Below, in pieces: positions 22,502 through 33,622 of a stretch of DNA of 64,000 nt; the stretch's first letter is position 1, and every line of letters starts with the position of its first letter. The stretch spans positions 3,906,001 to 3,970,000 of the forward strand of contig SPDT01000003.1 of assembly GCA_008477525.1 (NCBI GenBank), read 5' to 3'. The notes under the pieces are model-generated. The model was given only the letters and a program-made list of their open reading frames with translations, did no database searches and was not told the origin of the DNA. Made by a program: the position numbers and the translations under genes. Origin of the DNA: Hypomyces perniciosus. Lineage: Eukaryota; Ascomycota; Sordariomycetes; Hypocreales; Hypocreaceae.

Positions 22502-24112
22502 CTTGAAATCGCGATTGGCATTGCTATGGAGAGGAGACAGCGGCTTAGATAGTGGTAGAAGGATACCGGGAGGCGTGAGTGAGGCGGGTAAGGCTCGGGC
22601 TGTGCAATGCCTCGGCAGTTTGCGCGTCAAACACGGCTCACCATCACGGGTTTGATGCAGGCATGCAGGCTGGATCCATCACGATACTAGTATCTAGGAC
22701 ATGGAGACACTCTAAATCAGCATCTCTGCGTATTGATGTATTATTTTCTCAGAATATCTGTATAATAACCATCTTTGCAATACAAATCGAGCATATTCAA
22801 TGCAAGGTATGAAGTACCTAGTAGTATCTAGTACGGAGTACATATGATTGTAGTTAGGAAAAGTGGGGCCAAGGGATGTTCAAACCTTCGTGGTTCTCAT
22901 CGCTGTCAACTTATCTAGAGTCTGTCCATAAAAATCAGCCCTTGCGATATAGGCTTGGAAACAGAGACTGTTGACGTTGATTGCGCAAGATTTTCTTTCT
23001 TTCTTAATTTCTCTTGTGCCATTGAACTGTTCTTGAGACGAGATCTGAGCTTGCAGCCGGTCTTAGTTAAAAAGTATCCATACTACCTCTCTATCGTCAC
23101 GAGAGCCAGCCATCATCAAAATACGATCGAGCCCCCCCCCCGTAGCACTGACAGCGTCAAGACAACGAGTATTATCGACTGTGCTAGCTGACCAGGCTTG
23201 GGTGCATTAAAATACATAGCATCCATTCGCCAAAAAAGAATCGCCACCGCTGATCCTCGAGGCAAAGGAAAAGGAGCAGAGCAGATCCTAGCATCTCCAT
23301 TCAAGCGCAGCCGCCGACGCTGACACGCGCATCGTGAGTGGCTTGAGCCCAACACCCGTTTCAATTGATAGACAGACAAGGTAAGCCGATACGTGTGCAG
23401 CTCCTCTTTATCCGGTCACTTCCGACCTCCATCTTTGTTCCTCAACCGCGTTTCATTGCACGCCATAGCCCGCCTCTTCTCTTGTCTCTGCGTATGCTTG
23501 ATTGGTGATTTTGCCTTTGATCATACCATCTATCGCTTACTGCGCTGCGCTGCATCACTCAATCGTCCAAACGCGAGTTGGGAGGAGCAGCCTCGGAAAC
23601 CAATCACCGGACCGACGAACCGCGTGCGGTCTCCCTCAAGCGAGGGAGACATTGCCAGAGGCGTCTGCATCATTGGGCCTTGGCGCATCGAGAACTTGCA
23701 TCACCGCCCCCGTCGGCCATTGGACATTGGACATTGGACATTGGACGGCAGTCGGCGCACGACGTTGGATGACGCAGGGGATAGCTGCGTTGTGTGTGCA
23801 ACATATCGTATATTACCGGGCTCTGTCTCTGTTTGGGGACCGACCGGCACCTAAGATCTTACACCTTACATGCCAGGAATTGCACAAGGGCAGTCCGCGG
23901 CTTCCCCAGCTTGACGAGCAGTCCCTGAATCCATGACCTTGCCTCTTCTCCCTTTCTACCTCTTTTAAACCCTATCTCGGAACTGCCGCGCCCCAATTTG
24001 CCCTATCCTCATCCCAAAAACAGCACTTCACCATACATACATCTCAACTATACGACACCCTCGTATTCCTTGGATAGTCGGTGATCCGCCAGTGCGGACA
24101 ACATCATACGTC
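22502..24112. other. divergent intergenic region upstream of IES2
   Basis: About 1.6 kb. It contains a TACGGAGTA copy (22832-22840), a C-run near 23132 and a four-unit CATTGGA repeat (23718-23745). The final 200 nt are pyrimidine-rich and resemble a core promoter and leader. No convincing gene is present despite several open stretches. Confidence 0.5.
23718..23745. repeat. four tandem 7-bp units CATTGGA (inverted CCAAT boxes)
   Basis: Perfect tandem copies at 23718, 23725, 23732 and 23739. Each contains ATTGG, the complement of CCAAT. The array lies about 370 bp upstream of the IES2 start codon. Confidence 0.8.
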
Positions 24113-25575
24113 ATGGCTTCTCGCCCGCGTCGCTCCGCTGCTGCCAAGGCAAAGGAAGTTATTTCTGTCCATGCCAGATGGGCTGACTCAAGTGACAAAA
24201 GTGATCGAGCCGCCATGTCCTCCCGCAGATCAGGACGTGCATCTGGCGCCACGGTCTTGCGCGACCCACCTTCGTCTCCAGACGACGACACGCATCTTAG
24301 CGTCACAGTCAAGGTGCCCTCGAACAAGCTTCGTCAGGCTACGCGCGGCGGAAGTCGCTATTCTGAATCGTTTGAGGGTGGAGAAATTGTCCATGGCAAA
24401 CGGAATCGCGGCGCCAAGAAGAGCTATGTGGTAGATTCAAGTCCCGACGAAGACGACGAAGAGGAAGAAGAAGAGGAGGAGGAGGAGGAAGATACAAGGG
24501 TTGATGATGACGACGAAATGGAGGAAGGGGATGAGGACGCCGAAGGCGAGGATGAGATGGAGGTTGACGCTGAGGGGGAAGACGTCGATGCGGAGGGTGA
24601 AGATGCGGAAGGAGACATTGACATGGCGCCACGTGCCACCACGAAAGACTCCCGATCTGCGAAATCGAAACCTACTGTGAGGGCTGTAGCGTCAAAACCC
24701 AATCGGTATGACGATGTTGAGGATGACGACGACGACGACGAACTCAGTGATCCCGCAGATAGCGACCTCGGAGATGAGACTATGGGGTATGGGGATGAGA
24801 CAATGGCTGATGAAGATGCTGAAGGTGAAGAGATTGAAGTTGCGGGTGATGAGGAGGTTGATGACGACGAAGAAGAGGAGGAGGAGGATACAACTACAGT
24901 GGGCCGACGAGCTGCAGGTGTTGATTCGGATCTCGACAGTGACGAAGAAGGGGGCAGTCGAGGTGACACCCCGGATCTTGCGAAGATGACCAAGCGCCAA
25001 AGGGCTCGATTCGAGGATGTTCCCCAAGAGTACATGAAGTTGTCAGATGGTACGTTGAAGCTAATGCACGATATCGGCGCGCTCCGATCACCGCTGAGTG
25101 GCACTCACAATTTGAACTCTCAGAAATTCAAGTCAAGAAAGTCTTTACCGCGGAGGAGCTGTCAATGCGCCGCCAGGAAATGGCTCGAAGACGCCGGAAC
25201 CTGAGCGAAAAGCGCAATGAGGAAGTCAAGGTAAGATTTGGAGCATGCTGTGATGAAGAGATTACTTTCTCTGACTCACTCACTCACTCACCCACTCACT
25301 CACTCAGATAATTGCTAACACTAGACATATAGATGGAAACTATCAACAAGCTCCTCAAGAAACAGGCGCCCAAGATCAACCGCAAAGCCGCGGGGGCCGG
25401 GGAAATGTCCGACGGCGATCGATACAAGCCTAACCCTGTCTTCATTCGCTGGGTAAGCAACAAGAATGGCAGTCAGGTTGCTGTCCCGGGTGAGATACTG
25501 GAAGGGCCAATTGGCAAAGTCTTCAGTGGGAAGCCTAATCTACCCTCTGGGAAGATGGTGGAGGAGGTTGCCTGA
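24113..25575 (+). CDS. ies2: INO80 chromatin-remodelling complex subunit IES2 (PAPA-1-like)
   Basis: Three exons: 24113-25049, 25124-25230 and 25333-25575, giving 428 residues, starting MASRPRRSAAAKAKE. A long acidic middle section (about residues 105-300) is built from Asp/Glu runs and repeated DAEGED units. The conserved PAPA-1-like core starts at TKRQRARFEDVPQEYMKL and crosses two introns as KKVFTAEELSMRRQEMAR, RRRRNLSEKRNEEVKMETIN and KLLKKQAP. This core defines Ies2/INO80B, the INO80 subunit that contacts the Snf2-type ATPase and stimulates remodelling. Intron 2 carries an ACTC tandem repeat. The C-terminal segment with FIRWVSNKNGSQVAVPGEI is retained, so the protein appears intact. Confidence 0.9.
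25273..25310. repeat. ACTC tetranucleotide repeat within IES2 intron 2
   Basis: About nine near-perfect ACTC units (one CCC interruption) lie between the donor at 25231 and the acceptor before 25333. It looks like an ordinary microsatellite. Confidence 0.8.
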
Positions 25576-26683
25576 AAATGCACTGGCAGTAGACGACAGA
25601 CACATTGTTGTTTGGCCATCCGGGCCCGAAGGGGAAGGAATGCCAGAGAAAGATATTGGTTTTTTGGTGCGAAAGCATGTATTTTGAAAGGTTTTTGCTG
25701 TAGATATAATAGAAATGAACGACTCAGTAGTAGATTATGCAAATGCACGTCGAAGATTCTGCAATTGACGTGAAATTATCTAATGGATGCAAGATGGTGG
25801 ATTACATTCTGCAACGGCATGGCCAATGAGGCTCTCCCGAAAATGTTAGAGCGAAGAAAGTAATTTTCAATTGAGATTTCAACGCCAATATGGGTATTTA
25901 CGTTGGAGTCCCTGCATAATGGCGTAAACTTTACTGAACTACATCTACCTCCCAGTCAGCCATGCCAGAGACCCTTTGCGGGGCATTGAAGAGAATCGTG
26001 AAACTATATATTCTGCGACAGACAAAGACATCACAATCCGCAGAATTCGCGATGTTCATTCTGTTCCAAAAATAACTACGGCTCAGTCCATTTGGTCTAT
26101 GAAGTCAGGAGTTCGTGTATTGGGCACATCTTGAGGCAGTCCAACTCAGGGGTAGAGCTCGATTCAGGGGCAACCCTCAAGTCAACCACAGAACGGCAGA
26201 AGAACAGCCACGATAGGATTTCTCCTACGAAGGGACAGAAAAAACATACTTTTACGTGTACAGGAAATTCTGCACATCGTAGGCTCGAGTGACTGCATGT
26301 TGGCTATGTCTCCGCTTGCCACAAAACTTCAACTCCCCCTTTTCTGTCCTTGACACCAGCAGCTTCCACGCTACGCCGTGGGATTTTTTGCCCAAAAGGC
26401 TAAAAGCGCGCTGTATCAGTGCAAAATGTGACATATTCTGCAATGCTGATGCACGATAACACTGGTTCTGTGAAGCAAACTCTGGGCTGCTGTGGGCAAA
26501 CAGCTGGTGGGCGGCTGTCAGTCAAGTTTTCACTTTCAATTCAGTTTGCCCACGAAAATTTGCTGCATAATCAAGGCATTCTGAGGCTTCAGAACGCTCG
26601 AAATCACTTTCTGTTCAAAGAGAGGCTCAGAGGTTAACCATATCTGCAAAAACTCTGCCAGAGAATTTCAGTTTGGCCTTGGG

Positions 26684-26690
26684 TATATAA
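26684..26690 (+). promoter_or_regulatory. candidate TATA box
   Basis: TATATAA, followed within ten bases by a pyrimidine-rich CT tract, about 430 nt before the ATG at 27117. The intervening leader would contain the TTC array. Confidence 0.4.
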
Positions 26691-26894
26691 TTCCCCCGTC
26701 CCCCCCTTCCTTTCACCTTTTCTGTTTCTTCACCCATCAGAAGTTCTACACTCTTCATAGGTACTGCTCAGTGTCTCATGCTCTTAGCATCTTGAAGGTA
26801 ATCAACCATCTTCTGCATTCTGCACCCCATCAAGCATTCAAGACTCTAGTCTCCAGTGCCTGATACACCATTCTATTACCCCTTGACAACTTCA

Positions 26895-27026
26895 TTCTTC
26901 TTCTTCTTCTTCTTCTTCTTCTTCTTCTTCTTCTTCTTCTTCTTCTTCTTCTTCTTCTTCTTCTTCTTCTTCTTCTTCTTCTTCTTCTTCTTCTTCTTCT
27001 TCTTCTTCTTCTTCTTCTTCTTCTTC
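26895..27026. repeat. perfect (TTC)44 microsatellite
   Basis: 132 nt of uninterrupted TTC (GAA on the other strand), ending 90 nt before the start codon of the Q-rich gene. An open frame on the minus strand reads poly-Arg through it, which I regard as an artefact of the repeat. Confidence 0.97.
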
Positions 27027-27116
27027 TGTCAATAAACCCATTCACACCTACTTCTACTTCTTCTCTATTTAACAATTTCCCACTGTGTTTCTCCGAGTGA
27101 GATCTCTATCTTCATC

Positions 27117-29402
27117 ATGGACCAGACCATGGGATACAACGCGAGCCCCGAAGATATGGCGTGCATGCAGGCCTATTTCCAAGGTCTCCCGCAGCATCAA
27201 GTCACAGGCTTTCAGCAAACTCAAAACATGGGTTCCCAGCTGTCTCAAGATCTGGGCTTCCAGCAGACCCAAGGCCAAAGTCTCCAGCAGCCTCAAGACA
27301 TGGGCGTCCAGTCAATGGATATGGCCAACGACCCTCTCGGCCAGTTCGACCCATTCATGACCATGGCTGGCTCTGTCCCCACAGACAACATGGCCTTTAA
27401 CTTTTCCATCGCGCCGCAGGTGGGCGTTAGTATGGCAACTCTCCCTCAGATGCCTGCCATGCCTCAGTCTCCAATGCCCTTTCCCCCTTTGAACAACTTC
27501 CAGCCAGCATTCAATATGAATACAGTTCAGCCGACGATGCAGGCACAGCAGACACAGCAGACACGGCAGACACGGCAGACACGGCAGACACGGCAGACAC
27601 AGCCTACTCGGCGCCCAAGGGCCAAGCTGGCACCTCGCTCAGGCAACCCGATGCCTGGAGCCACTAATGGGGATGACCTGCTTCAGGGACTACAGGATGT
27701 GCTTGGTTTGCCTCCTTGCAAGTCTACTCCGTCTCCTGCCTCTGAACATCAAAAAATCATCAACGATGCTCTTCTAGCCGCCTTCAAGATGGGTGCTGAA
27801 ATCACTCGAGCTCGTGTTTATTCAAAAATGGGCGTCGAGATGGCAAAATTCCACACTCTCTTTGGCATAATCAACATGAACAATGCCGGTGTTCAAGTCA
27901 CCCAGCAGTTTCTTGACCAAGTCAACGCGTGGTTGAAGGCAAATACTCAATTTAGTGACAATCTGGAGCCTACCTTCATTGCCAACCAAGTCCGTACAGA
28001 CTTCGAAGGACGCTTCCCTCACATCTTTTGTCCAGACTCGACGCAGGCAGACACCTCATCCACATCTGTGCCAGATGATGCGCTTGTTAAGACGTTGACT
28101 CCTGCTTCTTCACCAACCGAGTTATCGTCTAATGCTGGGAAGGCTGGCACTTCTGACGCCCAACAGGCGTCTCGTCCCAATGGCAAAGGCAAGGCCAAAG
28201 CGGAACAGACCTTCACTCTCACAGGACACCAAGAAAGCCGCAACTACAATGGAGAATGTGTGATCTCTTATGCATGCTCCGATGGCCAATTCCGCATCCT
28301 AGCATCAGAGGAGCTCAAGCAAGCCCAACAGCGGACTGAGCTAGCGTCGCTGAATACTGCTCCCCAGCCTGCAGTTTCTGGTTCCAAGCGCAAGCAGCAG
28401 CCTAATCCTGCCTCCAAACGAGCATCGAAGAAGAACAAGGTTTCAAGTCTCCCAGCGCCCGAATCGTCTAGCTCTCAGGTTGAGTCGGCTCTGCCTCAGC
28501 AACCTGCTCAGAGGCAACCCAACTGCGATGTCTCCAATACCAATGCTCCTAGGCCGAGTGCTTGGGCTTGGAAGAAATCATCAACGGCTTCCGGTCCCCT
28601 GACTCTTCCCATGACAATGCCTTCCACCAGTCAATCCCAGCAGCCGAGCGACACCGCTGCCAATGCTATTATTGACCTCACCACCTCTTCTGACCCTGAA
28701 GCCTCAGCTACAGCCATCGACTTGACAGAGCCTAATGTCGAGCAGCCAGATGAGCGCACCGCTGAGGAGGAGCGCATTCTAGAGCTTATTCGCATTGACA
28801 AGTCCCTTCCAGCAAGCCTGGTCAGCGACTTCATGTCGCCCCACGCGAAAAGCCCATATCCCATTGTTCAGCTAGCGGCTCAGAACAACGAAGGTGACAT
28901 CTCTCACCTCTTGAAATACTCGGATGTCCGAAAGGAAGCTCTGGACATCTATGATGCTCTCCAAGCCGAAAGGCTCAATGTCAAGCCCGGCCAGAAGCCA
29001 GAGTGGGACCCAGCAGTCCGCAAGGCCGATAAGCGTACGCAGAAGAAGCAACGCATGGCTGAGGAGACGACGAGTGCTCGAGAGAGCCGAGAGAGACTAG
29101 CTGCAGAGGCAGCGGCAGCGGCGCAAAATGTCGCTACTCAGGAGCAATCCCCGGAGGAGAGGGTGATGCTCCTTGCTGCTCATGCTTATGAGCAACCCGT
29201 TCCCGCTCCCGCTCCCGTCCCCGTCCCCGTCCCGGCCCCCGCCCCAACTGCTGAGGCTCCTGAGGAGGAAACCCCTCTCGAGCCTCAGCAAGGCAATTTT
29301 GAGGACGCTTGTTGGTCGGCGTTTGCTTGCCTCGAAGAGGCGGATGACAATGGGGACCACATGTCCCTGTTCGGCGAGGACATCGAGTCCGAAGAGGAGT
29401 AA
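27117..29402 (+). CDS. Gln/Pro-rich nuclear protein of unknown function with two SUMO-interacting-like motifs
   Basis: Single exon, 761 residues. The family is not recognised. Residues 1-165 are Gln/Met-rich and contain five to six QTR/QTQ units encoded by a 9-nt tandem repeat (27545-27602). A globular-looking, helical segment follows (about 200-310: EHQKIINDALLAAFKMGAEI, then a Phe-rich helix), then a short ordered patch TLTGHQESRNYNGECVISYA. Residues 420-445 are basic (KRKQQ, KRASKKNKV), a likely nuclear signal. IIDLT (518-522) and IDLTE (534-538) match hydrophobic SUMO-interacting motifs with acidic or Ser flanks. The C terminus has a charged helix, a PVPAP repeat and an acidic end. The composition suggests a transcription or chromatin cofactor, but no domain proves it. 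Confidence 0.7.
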   Translation: MDQTMGYNASPEDMACMQAYFQGLPQHQVTGFQQTQNMGSQLSQDLGFQQTQGQSLQQPQDMGVQSMDMANDPLGQFDPFMTMAGSVPTDNMAFNFSIAPQVGVSMATLPQMPAMPQSPMPFPPLNNFQPAFNMNTVQPTMQAQQTQQTRQTRQTRQTRQTQPTRRPRAKLAPRSGNPMPGATNGDDLLQGLQDVLGLPPCKSTPSPASEHQKIINDALLAAFKMGAEITRARVYSKMGVEMAKFHTLFGIINMNNAGVQVTQQFLDQVNAWLKANTQFSDNLEPTFIANQVRTDFEGRFPHIFCPDSTQADTSSTSVPDDALVKTLTPASSPTELSSNAGKAGTSDAQQASRPNGKGKAKAEQTFTLTGHQESRNYNGECVISYACSDGQFRILASEELKQAQQRTELASLNTAPQPAVSGSKRKQQPNPASKRASKKNKVSSLPAPESSSSQVESALPQQPAQRQPNCDVSNTNAPRPSAWAWKKSSTASGPLTLPMTMPSTSQSQQPSDTAANAIIDLTTSSDPEASATAIDLTEPNVEQPDERTAEEERILELIRIDKSLPASLVSDFMSPHAKSPYPIVQLAAQNNEGDISHLLKYSDVRKEALDIYDALQAERLNVKPGQKPEWDPAVRKADKRTQKKQRMAEETTSARESRERLAAEAAAAAQNVATQEQSPEERVMLLAAHAYEQPVPAPAPVPVPVPAPAPTAEAPEEETPLEPQQGNFEDACWSAFACLEEADDNGDHMSLFGEDIESEEE
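27545..27602. repeat. 9-nt tandem repeat encoding QTR units
   Basis: Repeated CAGACACGG/CAGACACAG units inside the coding exon give the peptide series QTQQTRQTRQTR. Near-identity at the DNA level points to recent slippage. Confidence 0.8.
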
Positions 29403-31340
29403 AAAAAAACTCCTAGAAAAAAAGGGTTCTGGTCTGTTTTTGGTTTCTTCGCAGCGTGGGTGGATTCCTGGCTTGGCTGTCTTTGGAATTGGTGTTTGGT
29501 GGAAACAAGATTGCCTGACTACAAGGCTCGGTGGGATGAGGATGGTGGTGAGGGAAATACCCGAGAATAGGAGGGGAGTTACCAGCGAGAATTGATTTGC
29601 TTTTGCTTTTTTTTTCTTTACGGCTAATACAGATTGACCATTGGCAGCGATGGTCACTGATTAATAATTTAACTATTGAAAATCATGATGTCCTTCTTGA
29701 TGGCAATGGGTGACATAATATGACTGTGATGTGTGGCTACCTGATGGACGTATTGTATTGTCTTTGGTAACGTATAATATGAATAACGAGAGACGCACAA
29801 TGACTGTACAGGACAAATTGTATCATCTATCAGAGATCCTATTGTCATTCGAGATGGTCATCAGCCAGAATACCATTTCTCTGCAACACCCGATGATCTG
29901 TACTCTACAAACAGTGGTAGTACAAGCAGATATTTGCCAATGCAAACTGGCACGTAGCAAGGGATCATGCGACCGAGCAAGGCATTTTGGGGGTTGATCA
30001 TCTCCCTCTACGTGTCTTTCTTGATCTATTTGCCGATGTCATGTCTCAGGCAGCAGAGACATCAGGTTTCTATTTATGGTGACGTTTTATGTTTGTTTGC
30101 GGCATGAGCCGTTCGAGCGGCATTCTGTGGATTCAGGGAAACTCAGGCTCATGTTTCACCAGGGCCAAGAACAATGAGGAATGCTGCAAACGGCGTTTCT
30201 TTCTGGTTGATAGGACCCAACTGGCCGGATACCGCTAGGGGTCAAGATGGTGATTCATGGTATGGACGCCATATGTAACTATGCATCATCCGAAGCAGGA
30301 ATGGAATTGTTTGTCCAGCTATTAATAGTCAGTCGCCCGCAATTGGCATAGATGGTTGCAAGCTCGTACCTACTTTTATGGAGCGGATGGATCAAGTTTG
30401 CCCATCAGCCAATCTATTGTATGTACCGTACATGCTCGGCAAGCTGCGGAGAGGGAAGCGGAACATGCACGGTCGGTCTAACTATATAGATAAGAGCTGT
30501 TGACGGATCGATGCGAGTCAGATGGATGTACATACGATGTAGATATCGCGATTCATGCGAATAGGTACATACCGTACGAAGTACACTAGGGTATCTCCGA
30601 AGAGCTGGTCAAGGGCATCAGAATGCTGTGCACGAGAAGCACCGCGGCAGCACGTAAAACAATCAATTGCATGAAACAAAAGGCAAACTAAAAGAAGAGG
30701 AGAATAACCAAGACAAACTGAAAAAAGGACCCTTGGCATCATAATCACACGACATGACCTTTTTGGAGAGCTGGAGAAGTGATTCGCTACCCCGCCTTTT
30801 CGGTGCTTGTCAGGCGGCGATGGTAGCGCTGTGATGTTTGGTACCTCGCGTAAGCGAAGAGATAGAGGGGTACTCGCATAGAGTGCATAATAAGAGCAAG
30901 GCCTGTGGTACAGATATACCAGTGACACGCTAATCAGTACTCCCTCCGATCGAGATGCTTGCTCACCCTGTCTTGTCTCTGTCTGACCATCCAATGTCCA
31001 TTTACGAGATGCATCTCTTCCCCAGCTTTTCTTCCCCACCCACTGGTCTGTGCCCTGCAGGCCCAGTCAGCCCTGGGCTCGCCTGTTCGTCTGTTTGTCT
31101 GGTTTTTGCGCGGAACTGACCTCACAGGCTCAACTGTGCGCGGCCAGACCGGCAGCCGAGCGAATCCCGCACTGCTTGCAACTGCATGGCGAACGCCCAT
31201 TTGCAACCAGCCAACAAGCCCGCCAGCCGAGCACCGAACCAGTGACGCGGCGCGCGAGCGAGCGAACGAGCGAGGGTATCGTATGGTGTATGGCGTCCTG
31301 CGTTCTGGGCGTCAGTCAGTCAGTCAGTCAGGCCATCATC
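29403..31340. other. intergenic between Q-rich and Gag1-like genes
   Basis: About 1.9 kb. It holds the 3' flank of the Q-rich gene, a TACGAAGTA copy at 30575-30583 and a GTCA tetranucleotide run (31311-31330) directly before the next start codon. No gene or RNA is recognised. Confidence 0.5.
31311..31330. repeat. (GTCA)5 repeat next to start codon
   Basis: Five perfect GTCA units end ten bases before the ATG at 31341. Confidence 0.85.
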
Positions 31341-33622
31341 ATGTCTCTGCCTCCGCCGCCTCCGCCGCCGCCTCAGGCCGCGCCATCTTCAACTACCCCT
31401 ACTACTTCTTCTACGACTGCGAATATCGCCACCACAATCACTCCATTGGCTTCCGCTTCTGCAACTCCAACAACGGCTATTACCACTAGTCCGGCCGAAA
31501 ACAACGGCCATGTGAAGGTTTCAGCGCCAGCTGTCCCCTGTCCGGTCTCGAACGGTGAGTCCACGCGAGCACAAAGCTGTCTCACACCCTATCTCGGAGC
31601 GCCCTGGCCCTGCATTCCTGAACCTCTCCATCATTGCCCCTCGCGGCCTTTTTGACTTTGGGCCGTCCATCTACTTCGTACCTAATACTACTCTACTTGA
31701 ATACGCTATTACCGTCTGAGAAGTCCAGAGAGAAATCCACGTGAGGCCCTCTGAAACGCTCTTCTCTAGCGAGAGGAGACCCTTACCTTTTGATCTTCAG
31801 CTCGCGCTTCCTACCTTCTTCTTTCTACTCTCTGCCCGCACACAACTTCCCTCTTGCATCATCTCTCAAACCTCACACCAACATCCCCCGTCTGCTCAGT
31901 CACCCGCATTTCTTAAGAGTGTCTTTTCTTCCTTTTCCTTTACTTCGTACCTTTCGCCATACTGCACGATATCGTTCATACGAGCCTCCAACATCAGCCG
32001 GCCACTCACGTCACCGTCACCCCACCTCATTTCATCACACCCACACGCTCTGCCTCGCATGAGCCTGTGTGAATGATCCTTAATGCAGCATCAACAAGCA
32101 GAGCACTGACGTCTATTGGCCCCACCGCCTAGGCGCAGGTCATTCTATCACTACCACTACTACAGATCGCGCTGCCGACGCCGAGCTCCAGCTCCAGAAT
32201 CAGCAGCAGCTCCGCGAAGCTCAAGCTCCTCCGTCATCGGTGACTCAGCCGTTGTCGATTCATACTACTCTGGCCGCTCATCCTGCTGCGACCATGATCT
32301 TCTCCGACCTCTACAAGGGACCACGGTCTCCCTTGGCCAGGCTGCGCCAACACAACCCCCAATTGCCGAGTCAGTTTCCGACTACCACGCCCGACTGGGT
32401 CAGTGATGAGCACGCCGACCTCTTGAGCAGGGATAAAGTGAAGCAAAAGGAGGCAGTCAAACGATATCTGATCACAAAGGTCAGGAATGACTGGCAGTTT
32501 CAGTGGCCACCAGTCCCCCCCACCTCTCAAGATACAGAGGAACAACAGAGCACTTCCCAAAGCGCATTGGAGCCTGCGGCCAATGGTGCTACCCCGGAAA
32601 TTCATGACGAGTCTCGTCATGACGATGGATATCTGGTTGATGATGGTAGCGAGCTGGGCGAGGAACCTTCAGACCAAGATGACGAGGACAGTGACGACGA
32701 TGCAGAATCAGTCTATAGCGTTGTCTCGGAGGACGCTGTGCATTATCGCCCTCGGATGGAGTGGACCTCTGATCTGTCCGACGATGAGGCTCCCACACCC
32801 TCGCCCTACCGGTTCGATAGTCCTGAAGCAGTAGGACTGACTGTACAGGCCTCAATTTTAGAGAAGAGAGCTCGTCGACGGCGAGCAGTTCGGGAGGAGA
32901 TAATATGGAACGAGGGCCTCGCATGTTTCGAGGCGCGTCGGAATGGTTGGACTGGCGCAAGAACTGTCCGCGTTCGCACGAAACCAGTTACGCCACCACC
33001 CGTATCCCCACGATCGCCCCGGCGTTTCTTCTTTCGTCGGTCCATGTCCGGTTCTCCCCCGTCATCGACTGTAATTGGCGTCACACATATGGGCGAAGGA
33101 GGCTCTAGTACGACCTCTGACACGTCCTCCATCGCAAAGGACCACGATCTCAAAAAGCAAGGGTCTAAGGATTTGACCCAACTGCCTACTCGTCTTCTCC
33201 CCGTCGAAACGCTTCTCCCAGTCGCACAGCCGATCCTTCCTCCGAACAATCCCTTGCGAGCATCCATTACGCCATCGGTTTATCTCAATCTTTACGACAA
33301 GGTCATTCTCAGTAACCTCCAGCCCTCGTGTCCCATCAACCTATCCGATATGCTCCGATCGTGTGTTTCGGGCTGGAGGCGTGATGGAGAGTGGCCTCCT
33401 CGGCCCTCTGCCCCTGATCCCACTGTGGTGGCTATGCGTAAGAAGAAGCCTAAGAAGGCAGCGACAGGACCTAATGAACCCAATGGCACCACTGCCCGTC
33501 GGATGAGCCTTGGCTTACTGGGACGCGGAGGTGATGATGAATCCCGCACGGGCAAGGGCATCCGCAAGAGTCTGCAGAGGGCTCTTGGGTTTGGGCCATT
33601 CCCAGGGAGTCCCGAGACTTAG
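31341..33622 (+). CDS. Gag1-like clamp domain (DUF4050) protein
   Basis: Two exons, 31341-31554 and 32133-33622, give 567 residues across a 578-nt phase-1 intron (GTGAGT donor, CACTGAC branch, CTAG acceptor). This intron is far longer than the others in the window. Exon 1 encodes a Pro/Thr-rich start (MSLPPPPPPPPQAAP). In exon 2, MIFSDLYKGPRSPLARLR begins the conserved part, and ATG 32294 is an alternative start. An acidic stretch follows, then the two halves of the clamp: RRRRAVREEIIWNEGLACF (about 315) and SVYLNLYDKVILSNLQPSCP through GWRRDGEWPPRP (about 450-495). A basic, Ser-rich tail ends the protein. The domain is widespread in fungi. I do not know its biochemical role and assign none. 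Confidence 0.75.

Larger units (their letters stand above)
25576..27116. other. intergenic, upstream of Q-rich gene
   Basis: About 1.5 kb. Gene-free until a TATATAA at 26684-26690, followed by C- and T-rich tracts, then the (TTC)44 microsatellite and the start codon at 27117. The pyrimidine-rich strand is typical of fungal promoters, but the length of the tract is not. Confidence 0.6.

Noticed and set aside
24424..25104. Long Ser-rich minus-strand open frames opposite IES2
   Set aside because: They mirror the Asp/Glu codons of the acidic IES2 region on the plus strand.
26830..27075. Minus-strand open frame with a run of about 44 arginines
   Set aside because: It is only the GAA/TTC microsatellite read in one frame, with no start context or conservation.
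31311..31330. GTCA repeat as a CRISPR-like or regulatory array
   Set aside because: It is a plain tetranucleotide microsatellite. CRISPR arrays are not expected in a fungal nucleus.
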